Origin: Liolophura sinensis
Lineage: Eukaryota > Mollusca > Polyplacophora > Chitonida > Chitonidae
Length of the DNA stretch: 64,000 nucleotides
Assembly: GCF_032854445.1 (NCBI RefSeq)
Contig: NC_088301.1
Location: forward strand, 52,313,187 to 52,377,186
Reading direction: 5' to 3'
Shown here: positions 11,334 to 22,239 of the stretch, piece by piece
Numbering within the stretch: position 1 is the first letter of the stretch
Layout of the letters: each line of letters opens with the position of its first letter
Position numbers and translations under genes: made by a program
Notes under the pieces: model-generated
Told to the model about the DNA's origin: nothing
Seen by the model: the letters and a program-made list of their open reading frames with translations, nothing else
Databases searched by the model: none

Positions 11334-11761
11334 TTTATTTATTTATTTATTTGATTGGTGTTTTACGCCGTACTCAAAAATATTTCACTTATACCACGGC
11401 GGCCAGCATTATGGTGGGAGGAAACCGGGCAGAGCCCGGGGGAGGGGGAACCCACGACCATCCACAGGTTGCTGACAGACCTTCCACGTAAGGCCGGACA
11501 GGAAGCCAGCATGAGCTGGACTTGAACTCACAGCAACCGCATTGGTGAAAAACTCCTGGGTCGTTCACCAGTGCGGTCGCTGTGAGTTCAAGTCCAGCTC
11601 ATGAACTCACAGCGACCGCAGTGGTTAATGACCCAGGAGTGAGACCCATTGGTGAGAGACTCCTGGGTCATTAACCACTGCGGTCGCTGTGAGTTCATGA
11701 GCTGGACTTGAACTCACAGCGACCGCAGTGGTTAATGACCCAGGAGTCTCTCACCAATGCG
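11334..11761 (-). mobile_element. SINE-A with palindromic amplification of its head
   Basis: 11334-11560 is an ordinary minus-strand SINE-A (TTTATTTGATTGGTGTTTTA, CGCCGTACTC, a stretch around CAGCATTATGGTGGGAGG, GGACTTGAACTCACAGC). Beyond that the head is repeated in alternating orientation, ending in a perfect inverted repeat: arms 11647-11697 and 11709-11759, 51 bp each, with an 11-bp loop. The whole block, including the rearranged part, is bounded by the 13-bp direct repeat GTCTTTTCTAATA at 11321-11333 and 11762-11774. The rearrangement is therefore part of, or later than, a single insertion. Confidence 0.92.
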
Positions 11762-12140
11762 GTCTTTTCTAATAAGACAATGGCATGTTTAAAGCTGATC
11801 TTTTTAAACACCGTTGTTCCGCTTCATCACTCATCTAAGAAACAACAAACATTTTGTATCGCTCTAGCGCATTAGACTCACAGTTTGCGAAGTTTCTGAC
11901 AATAGACTAATTGTGTCATATTACTCGTTAATTCAAACTCACGCTTTCTGATTAAAACCTTTATTTTATTTTTTCTAATTTTAAGCAGTTGTGAATGCTA
12001 GTTGACGACGGTATTAGTGTCGTCTTGTATATATATATGGTACGCAAGAAAACAAACATTACTCTCTATGTTGTATGTCATTTATAATGTATTCATCTAG
12101 AAACCAGATTTTGCTGATGGACTAAGCATCCAAGACGCCT

Positions 12141-12360
12141 GGCCCCGGGATCACGAAGCAATCTTGGATTTAAGTCAAAATTTCATATCACCTTTAAATT
12201 GTTATTTCTTATGTAACAAGTTCAAAATATTACTTTTCAACGTAAATTCTGGGTAAGTTACTGTAGAACAAATTTTAGTCGAAATGACGGAAAGGCACAT
12301 TCAAAGTTTAATGATTAAAATTTTGACTTAAGTCAAAGATTGCTTCGTCATCCCGGGCGC
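12141..12360. mobile_element. MITE with about 44-bp terminal inverted repeats
   Basis: Left arm 12141-12184 (GGCCCCGGGATCACGAAGCA, ATCTTGGATTTAAGTCAAAA) is mirrored by the right arm 12317-12360 (TTTTGACTTAAGTCAAAGAT, TGCTTCGTCATCCCGGGCGC) with few mismatches. The 130-bp AT-rich interior has no open frame. The form is that of a short non-autonomous DNA transposon. I could not settle a target duplication or superfamily. Confidence 0.75.
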
Positions 12361-12364
12361 TGAC

Positions 12365-13680
12365 CCTTTGCAGTGTTTTCGTGTTACTGTTTATTAAATG
12401 TGAATTTGACTCAGGTAATCCGACAGGAGGCCGCATTTCACTGATGAGTGAGCTTTTGTCAATCTTCACCTTAATGCTTTAGTTTTGCTTTAATATTGTT
12501 ATGGGTGAAGCAATGGGCCAAGATTTAAATTAGATATACGATGAACCGTTTTGAAAAGAAGAAAATCCGAAAAACTGATCTGTGACGAACTTAAAGATTG
12601 GCGCACTGGCTGTCGTGGTGTAAACGTACCCTACACCCCTCGGTATGGGTAGGGGAATAATTCCCCTTCAATAGAATTTTACAGTTCGACTTAATTGTAC
12701 GAACTCGAAATTTAACTGCTGTAGGTCGAGATCATTGTGCCCCCTCCCCTCAACCCCCACCCCCACCCCTTATGCAATGCTTTCCATTTCAGACAAAACT
12801 TTAGATCTTCACGATGCCTGTTGAGGATTTTATGGGGAACATTCTGTGCACCATCATGCACGTTACGTGATATTGCTGCGCTTATCTGCAGATGGTTTAC
12901 GAGAACATCTTTCAGTAAGCGATCAATACACTAAATTTTCTCCACTGTTTCTCCGCATTCCTGCGGTAACGGCCGGCCTGGAAGTACATACATTAAGGTG
13001 ACTATTCAGTTTTACCATATCTACCATGTTGGCTTTGACTATTAGGTATAACATTGCAACGAATCCTTTTGTGTATAGTTAATTGCGTAGATAATGGCAA
13101 TGGCATGTCACACGTTCAAAACGGATTGCAGTCCTCCAAGGACGTACACTTTAAAATACGATCAAGGCAAAAGCACTAGTGGGGATATCTCGACGATATT
13201 GAAATAGGTGAAAGATTAGTCAGGTGGTCACTGGTTTCATAATATAGAGGCTGATTACCGCAATTTTGTCATAAGCGGAACTCGATATTTCATACAAAAA
13301 TATCCAGAAACAAAAATACCTTGCATGGATATATCGAAAGGTTTAAGACAAGTCTGGATGAATTTCAAATCCGTTCTGAACACATGAATTCCACGTAAAG
13401 ACGACTCGTTAGATTGATTTACTTATACGAAGCACTTATGAGAACGTTGATGTGGGCTTTAGAGAGATCTGAAGGACATCTTACGCCGAAATGATATTCA
13501 TCTGTTCTGCAAGGATGATCCATTACTTAAAGCTTAAGCAGTTCCCAGACAGTTGGAAACTTATTTTGGTGCTTTATCCGAAGATGACAATATATTTTTG
13601 TGTGACAAAAATGTTGCTAAAGAGAAATTAGACATAGCACGAGCAATAACATGGATGCACTTGTTCGTTTGTCACCAGAC
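12365..13680. other. Non-coding interval
   Basis: I see no conserved coding sequence. There is a C-rich run at 12738-12770 (CCCCCTCCCCTCAACCCCCA). Nothing else is recognisable. Confidence 0.55.
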
Positions 13681-13689
13681 AAGATTAAA

Positions 13690-13985
13690 ATTGAAAAATT
13701 GTAATTAAACTTAAGAATACACAAGTTTAGATCATAGGTAAAATGTGTGCTTCAAAAAGTTTCAGGGAAATAGGTTCATTACTTAAGGAAGTAGTTGCAT
13801 GGTCAAAATCTGAACGCACGGAAAAGCACTATCACACAAAGTCTTAAATGGGCGTAATTATGAAAGTAATTACCGGATTGACATTAAACTTGGGCATGCG
13901 CAAGTTTAGATGACAGGCAAGAGGTATGGTAAGTTTCATCAAAATCTGTTCAGGAGCAGTAGTTTAGGAGGAGAGGCGTGAAAAA
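13690..13985 (+). repeat. Diverged direct repeat pair (about 95-bp units)
   Basis: 13697-13795 (ATTAAACTTAAGAATACACA, AGTTTAGATCATAGGTAAAA, later AAGTTTCAGGGAAATAGGTT) and 13882-13975 (ATTAAACTTGGGCATGCGCA, AGTTTAGATGACAGGCAAGA, later AAGTTTCATCAAAATCTGTT) share order and spacing, about 185 bp apart. This is probably part of an old dispersed element of unknown class. Confidence 0.6.
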
Positions 13986-14634
13986 AATCGCCGTTAAATT
14001 CTTGAGGTGGGGGTATTATACTATTATGTATGTATCTACACACTCACATTGTACACCGTGTTAATGATTGATCGTGGATTAACGTTACATCGTTAATATT
14101 GCAGCCACATCACGGTGAGAACATGTTTAAGCCAGGAAACAATAAATTATTTCTGATGCGATAAGAGCACCCAGAATAAAATAAAATACAGGGACATTTT
14201 TAAAACCCGTTACAACTCAAAAGCGAGATACATCTAGAATGCCAAATTCCTATTTTTAACACCTATAATCTTGCAAATTGGAATTGAGAAATGTATATTA
14301 GAATTATATGTGACTGTATAAATGAATTTCGCTTAAATAATTAATGACAGCATTGCCATCGACGTTGTAAAATAATTCATATTCACTACATAGAACATGA
14401 GCAAAATGTACACAGTCAATTAGGATATTTGAGAACGAAGTCTACACGGTCAACCAGGATGTTTGAAGCCAAATGGGGCATCACAAACAACACACTCTAT
14501 GACGATGCCCCAATCAAGCGAGAATAAAATTGTGACTAGTGACCTTGGGGTCATGGTGGTGTAACATAACCACTGCTAAAAAGAACTTTCTATATGCAAA
14601 ACAAGCTTATTATCTACCACTTCTATGCAACTGT

Positions 14635-15265
14635 CGTGACCTGATTCGCAACATGTCAATATCGTGACCTGATTCACAACATGTCAATATCGTGACCTGA
14701 TTCACAACATGTCAATATCGTGACCTGATTCACAACATGTCAATATCATGACCTTATTCGCAACATGTCAATATCGTGACCTGATTCACAACATGTCAAT
14801 ATCGTAACCTGATTCACAACATGTCAATATCGTGACCTGATTCACAACATGTCAATATCGTGACATTATTCACAACATGTCAATATCGTAACCTTATTCA
14901 CAACATGTCAATATCGTGACCTGATTCACAACGTCAATATCGTGACCTGATTCACAACATGTCAATATCGTAACCTGATTCACAACATGTCAATATCGTG
15001 ACATTATTCACAACATGTCAATATCGTAACCTTATTCACAACATGTCAATATCGTGACCTGATTCACAACGTCAATATCGTGACCTGATTCACAACATGT
15101 CAATATCGAAACCTGATTCACAACATGTCAATATCGTGACCTGATTCATAACATGTCAATATCGTAACCTTATTCACAACATGTCAATATCGTAACCTAA
15201 TTCACAACATGTCAATATCATGACCTGATTCACAACGTCAATATCGTAACCTTATTCACCACAGA
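14635..15265 (+). repeat. 28-bp satellite, about 22 units, with 138-bp higher-order period
   Basis: The unit is GTGACCTGATTCACAACATG plus TCAATATC. Variants alternate: GTGACC, GTAACC or GTGACA followed by TGATT or TTATT, and a short form CACAACGTC lacking AT. A five-unit block starting with GTGACATTATT at 14860 repeats at 14998 in the same order, including the 2-bp-deleted unit, giving a 138-bp period (5 x 28 minus 2). The array ends at the SINE-B starting at 15284. A decayed unit (TATTGCAACCTGATACCACA) lies beyond that SINE at 15640. Confidence 0.95.
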
Positions 15266-15283
15266 TAAGCATTATAACCTACT

Positions 15284-15639
15284 GGCCCCGATAACACAGT
15301 TGGTAGAGCGTCCGCGAGCGGTAGATCCAGGGTCAATCCTGGGTCGAGTCACACCTAAGACCTTAAAAGAGGCAGTTGTAGCTTCCTCGCTTGACGTTCA
15401 GCATGAAGGTGATACTACAACGACTGGTGGTATCAGTATAATGGCTCGGACGGGGCGGCTTACTTGCCTTCAGTAAGGCGTCTGGATGAAGCAGCACTAG
15501 ATAAAAGAGTGGTGAAATCCGTCGTGCAACAAGGAGGCACATTGCATGCACTTTACGGACTCCTTCGTCGTCACTGAAAAATTTGTTAAGTACGACGTCA
15601 AACCTCAAGCACTCACTCACTCACTCACTCACTCACTCA
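15284..15639 (+). mobile_element. SINE-B, full length, tRNA-headed, (CACT)n tail
   Basis: The head GGCCCCGATAACACAGTTGG, TAGAGCGTCCGC and GGGTCAATCCTGG matches the layout of tRNA A and B boxes, so transcription by RNA polymerase III is expected. The body includes CTTCCTCGCTTGACGTTCAG, ATCAGTATAATGGCT and GAAGCAGCACTAGATAAA. It ends GTTAAGTACGACGTCAAACC, then (CACT)7. It appears to have landed in the 28-bp satellite: the flanks ATTATAACCT (left) and ATTGCAACCT (right) are similar and could be a target duplication. Confidence 0.88.
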
Positions 15640-15644
15640 GTATT

Positions 15645-16190
15645 GCAACCTGATACCACATAAACACATGTTAATTATCCACGTATTGACGTTCCATACT
15701 ACCGTTATTACTGAGGTGTTCCCGTGGATTTGTTTTTGTACAGGGTAATTCTGTGACATATGTTTACGACTATTAACCGTTTTAAACTCCACAATACGAC
15801 ACTTTTTAACCAGAGAACTTTTTGTCTGTTTGTGCCCATTTGTATGCGCATATGAACAGGGCTAAGAAATCAAGCAGTGCACACAACTCTGCCTGCGAAG
15901 AACTTCATTCTTCTGTCATTAGAAAAACCTGGCCGTAAGAGAGTTCATATTTTTTTTGTAACTGGACAAGAAACAGATACTACAAGTAGAAAAAGTAGCT
16001 TCTTTAGTATTACGGGGTTTCAGTTTTGGCCTTCAAATTTATGTTATCATATATAGCGCGGCTGGCTAGGTGTATCCCTTTCACTTTGTTGAAGAAACTG
16101 GGTTGGTTACACATGACTGCTTGCAGCTCTGAAGCAAAATTTCGAGTACTTACTACATGCTACCCACACTATTTTGGCTACAATCACAGA
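15645..16190. other. Non-coding interval
   Basis: After the decayed satellite unit no gene or repeat is recognised. It ends at a perfect AT palindrome (ATTAATTTAATTAAATTAAT) at about 16191. Confidence 0.5.
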
Positions 16191-16192
16191 AT

Positions 16193-16300
16193 TAATTTAA
16201 TTAAATTAATTTAATGCTTTATTTATTTATAGTGGATTGCCCACAGCCAGTGGCCACGAGGGGTTTTCCTCAACAAGATTATTTACATTTAATTGCAACA
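16193..16300 (-). mobile_element. Possible 3' end of a non-LTR element
   Basis: On the minus strand the sequence around CCCCTCGTGGCCACTGGCTG continues into GGGCAATCCACTATAAATAA and ATAAAGCATTAAATT, which looks like the 3' terminus of a LINE or SINE with an (AAAT)n tail. Only one copy is in the window, so the assignment rests on its form alone. Confidence 0.35.
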
Positions 16301-16557
16301 TTTGAAATATGGTATTTCGAAAATGATTCTGCTAACTTACAATTATATTGTAATAAAATAGAATAAAGTAAAAAAGTAAAATAAGCACAAGAATTAAGCC
16401 TTACAGATATTCACAATAAAAAATTATGACCAATTACAAATTAAATGGTTAAACCTTAGATTGGAATAAATAAATAGTATTGTCTACATAAGTAAATGTA
16501 CCTGTACATACATGCATGCTTGCATATTAAGTAAAAACTACAACAAGAACCACCACC

Positions 16558-16800
16558 ATGCCACCCAAACCTCAGAATTCTGACAACCCTGACAAAAGAT
16601 TTACAACAAAAGCCAGTCTAAAGGTCTAGACTACAGTGATCCTTGCGACGTGGGAGAAGTAATAGTTGAGACTGAAGGGGTCGATGAGCACAAAAAGTTC
16701 CGTGATTTTATGATGAATTCAGTGAGTGACATTCAACATACACTATACAAGGTACATGTAAACTCGGCAAAGTTCACTCGAGCGCCTCTCTTAGCTTGAA
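16558..16800 (+). pseudogene. Possible ORF1 remnant of the downstream LINE
   Basis: After ACCACCACC an ATG opens a 23-codon frame (MPPKPQNSDNPDKRFTTKAS) ended by TAG at 16627. A second frame from 16650 gives a charged, helix-prone stretch (HKKFRDFMMNSVSDIQHTLY) of the kind found in LINE ORF1 proteins. It lies 0.7 kb upstream of the endonuclease-RT frame on the same strand. There is no diagnostic domain. Confidence 0.3.
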
Positions 16801-17523
16801 AGAGCTCAAAAGTCTCCCATGTCTAAAGATTCATCTTTATTTGTAACCAAAGATCTGGTACCCGGAGACGGGCGTCGAAAGAACAATGCTAGGGATCTGA
16901 GGAATAGATACTACATGGAAGGGAAAAAGGTGTGTTTTTCTTGCGAGGAAAAATCTTTGTTGGACAATAAGGAAGTGTCTATCCCCGAGAACTAGCGACT
17001 CGCTCACTGAGTATGAAAATAAATGCCCCCTCCCTTTGTTTCTCAGTTGGTAACTTTGGACAATGTGCAGCTTCACTTTCCTAGTTTCACTAGTTTGCAT
17101 GCACGCTGCTTTACTGTAAGACGATGCACAGTGAAAACCGGTCAGACACTGCTCGTGACCCCTGTGTCGTAGTGTGCAGTGTGCGCACGCTTTTCAACTC
17201 TCAACAGCTAATCATTATATCCACCCACACTGCACGGGCTATGTGCCTTCGACTTTATGTTGACACCTCATGTTAATACATCCACTTACCTTGTCGTGTG
17301 ACATGTAGAAAATCCTACACAACCGTATGGTTAATTTTTAGTTTTTTTTGTGTAAATATTGTTGCTCTTTTGCAAATCGGCTTTTCACTTTCTTTGTATT
17401 CATTATGTATTTTTTCAAATGTATTACTTCTCCATGTGTGCCTTACACCCATAATTAACAGTCATCCTGGGTATTTTATATGGAATAATTGTACAGAATT
17501 ATTCACATATTACTGAACTGAAT

Positions 17524-19690
17524 ATGGATAATGACACAGACTCTTCTATGTTTGTTCCACCTCACAATTCATTCTCCCGCCTGCCATTCCATAATGTTCC
17601 CTACATAACACCTACTTCCTCATCAATTGCCTTGTCCACCGTCCCAACATATAATCTTGATATTATTGACCAGATGTGCTTCAATCCAATTGAACTGAAT
17701 GGATATGATGCATCTAAAACTCATATTGATGACAACGAACATGAAATTGCATATTGGAGTAATTTAGACTATACTATAGCTCTAAATGTTCCACTCAACA
17801 CCAAGAAACCCTCGATTATGACAATCAAAATCAGTTTTCAACCTTTCATTTAAATGCCCGTAGCTTAGCAAAAAATTTGGCGAAATTACATGCCTTACCC
17901 TTACTCAAAGTCATAACTTTTCAGTCCTTGGATTTTCGGAAAGTTGGCTCAACCCGTTAACCGAATGCTTGTATTCCATGCCAGGCTACACTTTATATTC
18001 TGCCTCCCGAGATAAACGGAAGGGAGGAGGTGTTGCACTCTATGTTTATAGCCCTTTTGAGTCTTGCAAGATATGCGATGATCTTTCTTTTTTCGATGAA
18101 GATTGTGGATATAAGTGGAGATCACTGCTCCATCAAATTTCTATGTTGGAATTATTTATCGCCCCCCAGGCAAACACGTGTGTCTTTTTAATGAAAAACT
18201 AAGCACAGCCCTTTGAAACATCAACTTACTCTTTTCGAAAAAACACTTCAGAACAAGTCAATCTAATGGGACGTGGTAAATGCAAGAACATGCCTAAATG
18301 TTTTAATATTGATGGGTTATCTGTTTCAGATAAAAGTATCATTTCCAACAGATTTAATGAATTTTTCGACTCTTGCTTCCAGTTTGGATGCTGATATACC
18401 CCAAGCCCTAAACATTTTTTTCAGATTTTCTAGGTGAGCCTGTAGAAGAAAACTTTCAATATTCTCCTTAACATATAGTTAATTTGTTCCTTATGTCGGG
18501 ATGTATGCCGCCTTCGTTGAAATCTGCAAAAATGACCCCCATCTTTAAAGGTGGTGACGCCAATAACATTACAAACTACCGTCCCATATCGGTATTACCT
18601 AGTCTGAGCAAAATAATGGAAAAATGGTTGTAAACATGATGAATGATTTTCTGACAGCCAATGATATCAATTCGCCCAACCAATTTGGTTTTAGACCTGG
18701 GCACTCTACTACACATGCGGCGTGCACTCTATACAACTACCCCGTAGGTGCCAAAAACGGCAAAAACGACATTCTGTCATGTCTTTCCTTGACCTGTCAA
18801 AAGCTTTTGACACTGTCAACCACAAAATCCTTCAACAAAAACTCGAATACTATGGGTTTCGAGCTCACAGTGCTCAATGGTTCGAGAGCTATCTATTTGG
18901 CCGATCCCAATCAATTTCCTTTGAAGGAAATATGTCAAAAGACCGTGAGGTAGATTGTGGTGTTCCCCAGGGCTCCATTCTCGGTCCTATATTATTGTTA
19001 TTGTTCCTTTACATCACAGCATCACCAGATATTCTGGATTTTACATTATTTGCTGATGAGATCAGTGTCTGCACTTATGCGCCTACACGCTGTATCCACT
19101 ATATCTGTAGAGTTGCATAAAATATTCGATTGGCTGACAGCTAACCGCTTGTCCCTTAATATTAGTAAAACAAAATACATGCACATAAATGTATCCAAAA
19201 ATAAGGCACTTCCGCCACCTCTATATTTGCATGGCGTAGAAATAGCCAGCCTGCAAGAACACGAGTTCTTGGGAGCCTATTTTAATTCAATGAACATCTT
19301 ATATTGACTTTGTTAGTAAGAAGGTATCCAGAAATATTGGCATCATCAAACTAATGCGAGCAAATGTCAAAAAAAAAAAAAAAACAACAAAAAACACTGC
19401 TTATTTTGTACTACTCTCTAATTTTTCCTCTGCAAATATTTTATGGGGTAACACGTCCAATATTTAAGAACCACAAAATCCTCTCACTTGCACAAATACA
19501 CAGATACTCATCCTTGCTACTCGCACATCTGACGTTCACAATTACCCAACTGGATCTTATTCTTTCAATCTCAAAACTTCAAATGTATCCACACATTTCA
19601 TCAGATCATCAGCCCCAAGGGAATGGAACAGGCTTCCTCAAAACCTCAAAGTAATCAATGTCGCGTCTTTATTCAAATCCAGGTTGAAAG
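17524..19690 (+). pseudogene. Non-LTR retrotransposon ORF2 (endonuclease + reverse transcriptase), decayed
   Basis: ORF2 of a LINE would nick target DNA and reverse-transcribe its own RNA there. An N-terminal part runs from ATG 17524. At about 17840-18170 is an AP-type endonuclease (FHLNARSLAKNLAKL, LGFSESWLNPLTE, ASRDKRKGGGVALYVYSPF) cut short by frame changes. RT follows at about 18500-19280: TPIFKGGDANNITNYRPISV, NQFGFRPGHSTTHA, FLDLSKAFDTVNHKILQQKL, DCGVPQGSILGP, then FADE at 19049-19060 where FADD is expected. C-terminal wording (DWLTANRLSLNISKTKYMHI, HEFLGAYFN, later YYSLIFPLQIFYG) reaches about 19660. A poly-A run at 19367-19382 interrupts it. Motifs fit the Jockey/CR1/L2 group; I cannot place it further. 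At least four frame shifts. Confidence 0.9.
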
Positions 19691-19699
19691 ATTTTTTTA

Positions 19700-20155
19700 A
19701 TTAACAATATTTGATCCACATTAGTCATACAATCTACGAGAGAGAAAGTGTCACACAAAAACGTTCTAATTCTACTCTGGTTAAACACATGTTTGAATAT
19801 TATCCTTTCCATAATTTTCCCAATGCAACTAAGCAACTATATTGGCCTATAGTTTGATGGTTGATGTGGGTCATCTTTTTTTTCTAAACAGCGATAATAT
19901 TTGCGATTTTCCAGCTTTTTGAAAATTGCCTGCTCGTCAAAGACACGCTGAAAAGATATCTTAGCGGTTCATATATACGGTTGGCTTTGATCATTCGATG
20001 ACATGTCAAATCATTACCGACTGCTTTGTTTATTTTGACGATAGATATCATATGAATCATTTCATCTTTAGAAATTTCAAATATTTTTCCTCTCATACTC
20101 TCAGAAAAATAGTTAAAGAATCTGCCGAAACGTCTGTTTGAGATAAGGAAAGAAA
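19700..20155. other. Non-coding interval between LINE and PLE fragment
   Basis: On the minus strand 20096-19884 has faint RT-like wording (FEISKDEMIHMISIVKINKA, then a stretch ending KSWKIANIIAV) of the type preceding RT in non-LTR elements. It is about 70 codons long and probably another LINE scrap in opposite orientation. Confidence 0.4.
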
Positions 20156-20158
20156 TCC

Positions 20159-20720
20159 TTACTTGGACAGCAATATACCGAAGGGCCCTGTATATGGCGT
20201 GTACATATCTCGCCTGGTAGCATTTGTTATATCCTGTGTGTTATGTGACGATGTCAATCAACGTTACAAGTTATTACTGCAAAAACTAGTGCGTCAAGGT
20301 TATTCCATCAAACGCCTAAACTCTTCAGTTTCTGACGTTTTACAATCAGTATAATTCTGTTGTAAGGACATTTAGATATAGACGGAGCGTAACCCACGGA
20401 TAGGGACTTTATATTCATCATGTTGAATTAGATCGCCATATAGGATATATAAACAGCCGCAATCAAAGCGCAACTGAACTGAGATACATATTATTTAAAT
20501 ACTGATTTTACTTATTCGCCTAGAGCATACCTTGCGTCTTTCCAACATAATTGAAAACTATTATCTGCTTCTCTTTGCGCGATTCCGTCCTATTTTTTTT
20601 TAATTTTATATGCCCTCTTAGTTCTTAGTTTTGTGTTGAACATCGCTTTGGGAAAAGGCTTTGTGATTATTGACCTGGAAATTCCATTGTTTTATGTTTT
20701 AGATGCGGGCTTTCTATCCC
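20159..20720 (+). mobile_element. Penelope-like element, 5'-truncated 3' fragment
   Basis: 20159-20352 encodes YLDSNIPKGPVYGVYISRLV, then VLCDDVNQRYKLLLQKLVRQ and GYSIKRL, the C-terminal part of the RT found more completely at 42285-43048. Similarity continues beyond the stop: CAATCAAAGCGCAACTGAAC, CTGCTTCTCTTTGCGCG and a GATTATTGACCTGG stretch parallel 43380-43640. It is broken by stops and an extra T-rich run. Confidence 0.85.
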
Positions 20721-20724
20721 ATTT

Positions 20725-21675
20725 TTTCGGCTTGAGATGTCTCGCCTAGGGAAACTTCCGAGGCTAATTACATGACTTTATATCTAAATCCCTTGTGGCT
20801 GTCACATGTAATTCCGTAAAGTAAAGCGTACGATACTTGCTATAATGTTCCACTCAGTCTTCGCTTGCCAAGAAAGTAATAATTAGACATTAATTGTGCA
20901 TATTGGTAATTAATACAATCCTTACAGCCTGCACTTCTTTTCCTTCTAAATTATCGACAGAATAGACACTTACTCATTACAGTACTCGTGATAGAAGAAA
21001 ACTGAAGTGTTTTTTATGTTGACCACAGAGTTGTTTTTTGTTAGCTTTTTTCCAGTACAAAATGTTTCCTTAAGAATCAGTTATAAACCTTCTGTGACAC
21101 AACAGGCACTTCCTGAAATAATCAGTTACCCAATGTTACAAACAACTTTTTCAATCATCGTTGTAAACTAGGCTGTTCTTTGAACAAGGTGCCAATGTCC
21201 CGTTAAAACTTGATTTTAAGAATTATAGATCTACGCTTAGGCCTACAGGTTATCCTCGAGCTGTCGGATCCCACTTTCACAAAAGATTCGATATTGTAAA
21301 TAACAACGAATTGCGTCGCTATGACCTGCAACATACGTCACTTAAGAAATAGTTGCGAGAAGCATGACTGTGAAATGGGTCCATAGGAAGCACGGGAGCA
21401 ACGGCTTAGAAGGACGACCCTTGTTCGGTTTCTACAGTGTTTATACGGTAGGATATCATTTTCTGAATTCCCAAAACCCGAAAGGAGAAATGTTAACAGA
21501 CAAGTGCGATTTCGATCTCCAACTGGTACATAAATGTTGTGAATTAATAAACAAGAATCAAACATCGGAATGCTTGTGCAAAAGTATGGATGAGATTAAT
21601 TCTGTGATAAATCCGGAATTAGAATATGAACAATATTCTAAACCCATGTCAGTGAATTACAGCTGAACAACACTT
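20725..21675. other. Non-coding interval
   Basis: An open frame of 100 codons on the plus strand (21364-21666) has no domain I recognise. It is Cys-containing (HKCCELINKNQTSECLCKSM) and could be an exon, but no splice or family evidence supports it. Confidence 0.4.
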
Positions 21676-21679
21676 ACAT

Positions 21680-21905
21680 CGTATCTATGTGACGAAACGG
21701 ACATTCGTATACCAGGCGTCAACCAACAAGGACGTTCCAGGTCAATAATCGCAAGGCCAATTCCCAAAACAAAGCTTAAAACAAACTACCAAATAACAAA
21801 GAAAGTATATAAAATACGAAAATAGGACGGGATCATACAAAGAGAAGCTGTCAACAGTTTTCAGTGATGTAGGGAAGGAGCAAGGTATGGTCTAGGCGAC
21901 TGAGT
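21680..21905 (+). repeat. Dispersed repeat D, copy 1
   Basis: Reads ACATTCGTATACCAGGCGTC, a stretch around GGACGTTCCAGGTCAATAAT, CGCAAGGCCAATTCCCAAAA, then GAGAAGCTGTCAACAGTTTT and GGTCTAGGCGA. The same blocks in the same order occur at 62762-62975 and, more diverged, at 24870-25055. A partial copy is at 22145-22235. No coding capacity; class unknown. Confidence 0.65.
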
Positions 21906-22144
21906 GAAATTAACATTTGAATCGTGTATTATGCCAGAGTATAAGTTGTCGATAACAAAATATGTATCTCAGTTGCACTTTGATTGAAACTGTTCATCTA
22001 CCCAAGGTGGTGATCTAATCCAACAAGATACAGCCTCTAGCCCTGGGTTAAGAGGAATTAGACACAATCATGAAGCAAAGTGCCAGAGATTCTGAACGTT
22101 CTGTCCATATTTACTTGCATGAGAAGTGCACTCTTTGTTAAACG

Positions 22145-22235
22145 TAAGAAACTTGGAGTGACTCTATCCGTCGAAACAGACATCCAGGTACCAGCCGTAA
22201 ACTAATGACGTTCTAAGTCAGTAGTCGCAAGGCGT
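22145..22235 (+). repeat. Dispersed repeat D, partial copy 2
   Basis: CAGACATCCAGGTACCAGCC, then a stretch to GACGTTCTAAGTCAGTAGTC and GCAAGGC matches the first third of copy 1. Confidence 0.5.
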
Positions 22236-22239
22236 TTGA

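Noticed and set aside
14635-15265. CRISPR-like spaced repeats
   Set aside because: The 28-bp units are directly adjacent with no spacers; it is a satellite in a eukaryotic genome.
15363-15620. 85-codon minus-strand frame
   Set aside because: Lies wholly inside the SINE-B.
21364-21666. 100-codon plus-strand frame as a host gene
   Set aside because: Cys-containing, but with no family resemblance, splice support or neighbours; not listed as CDS.
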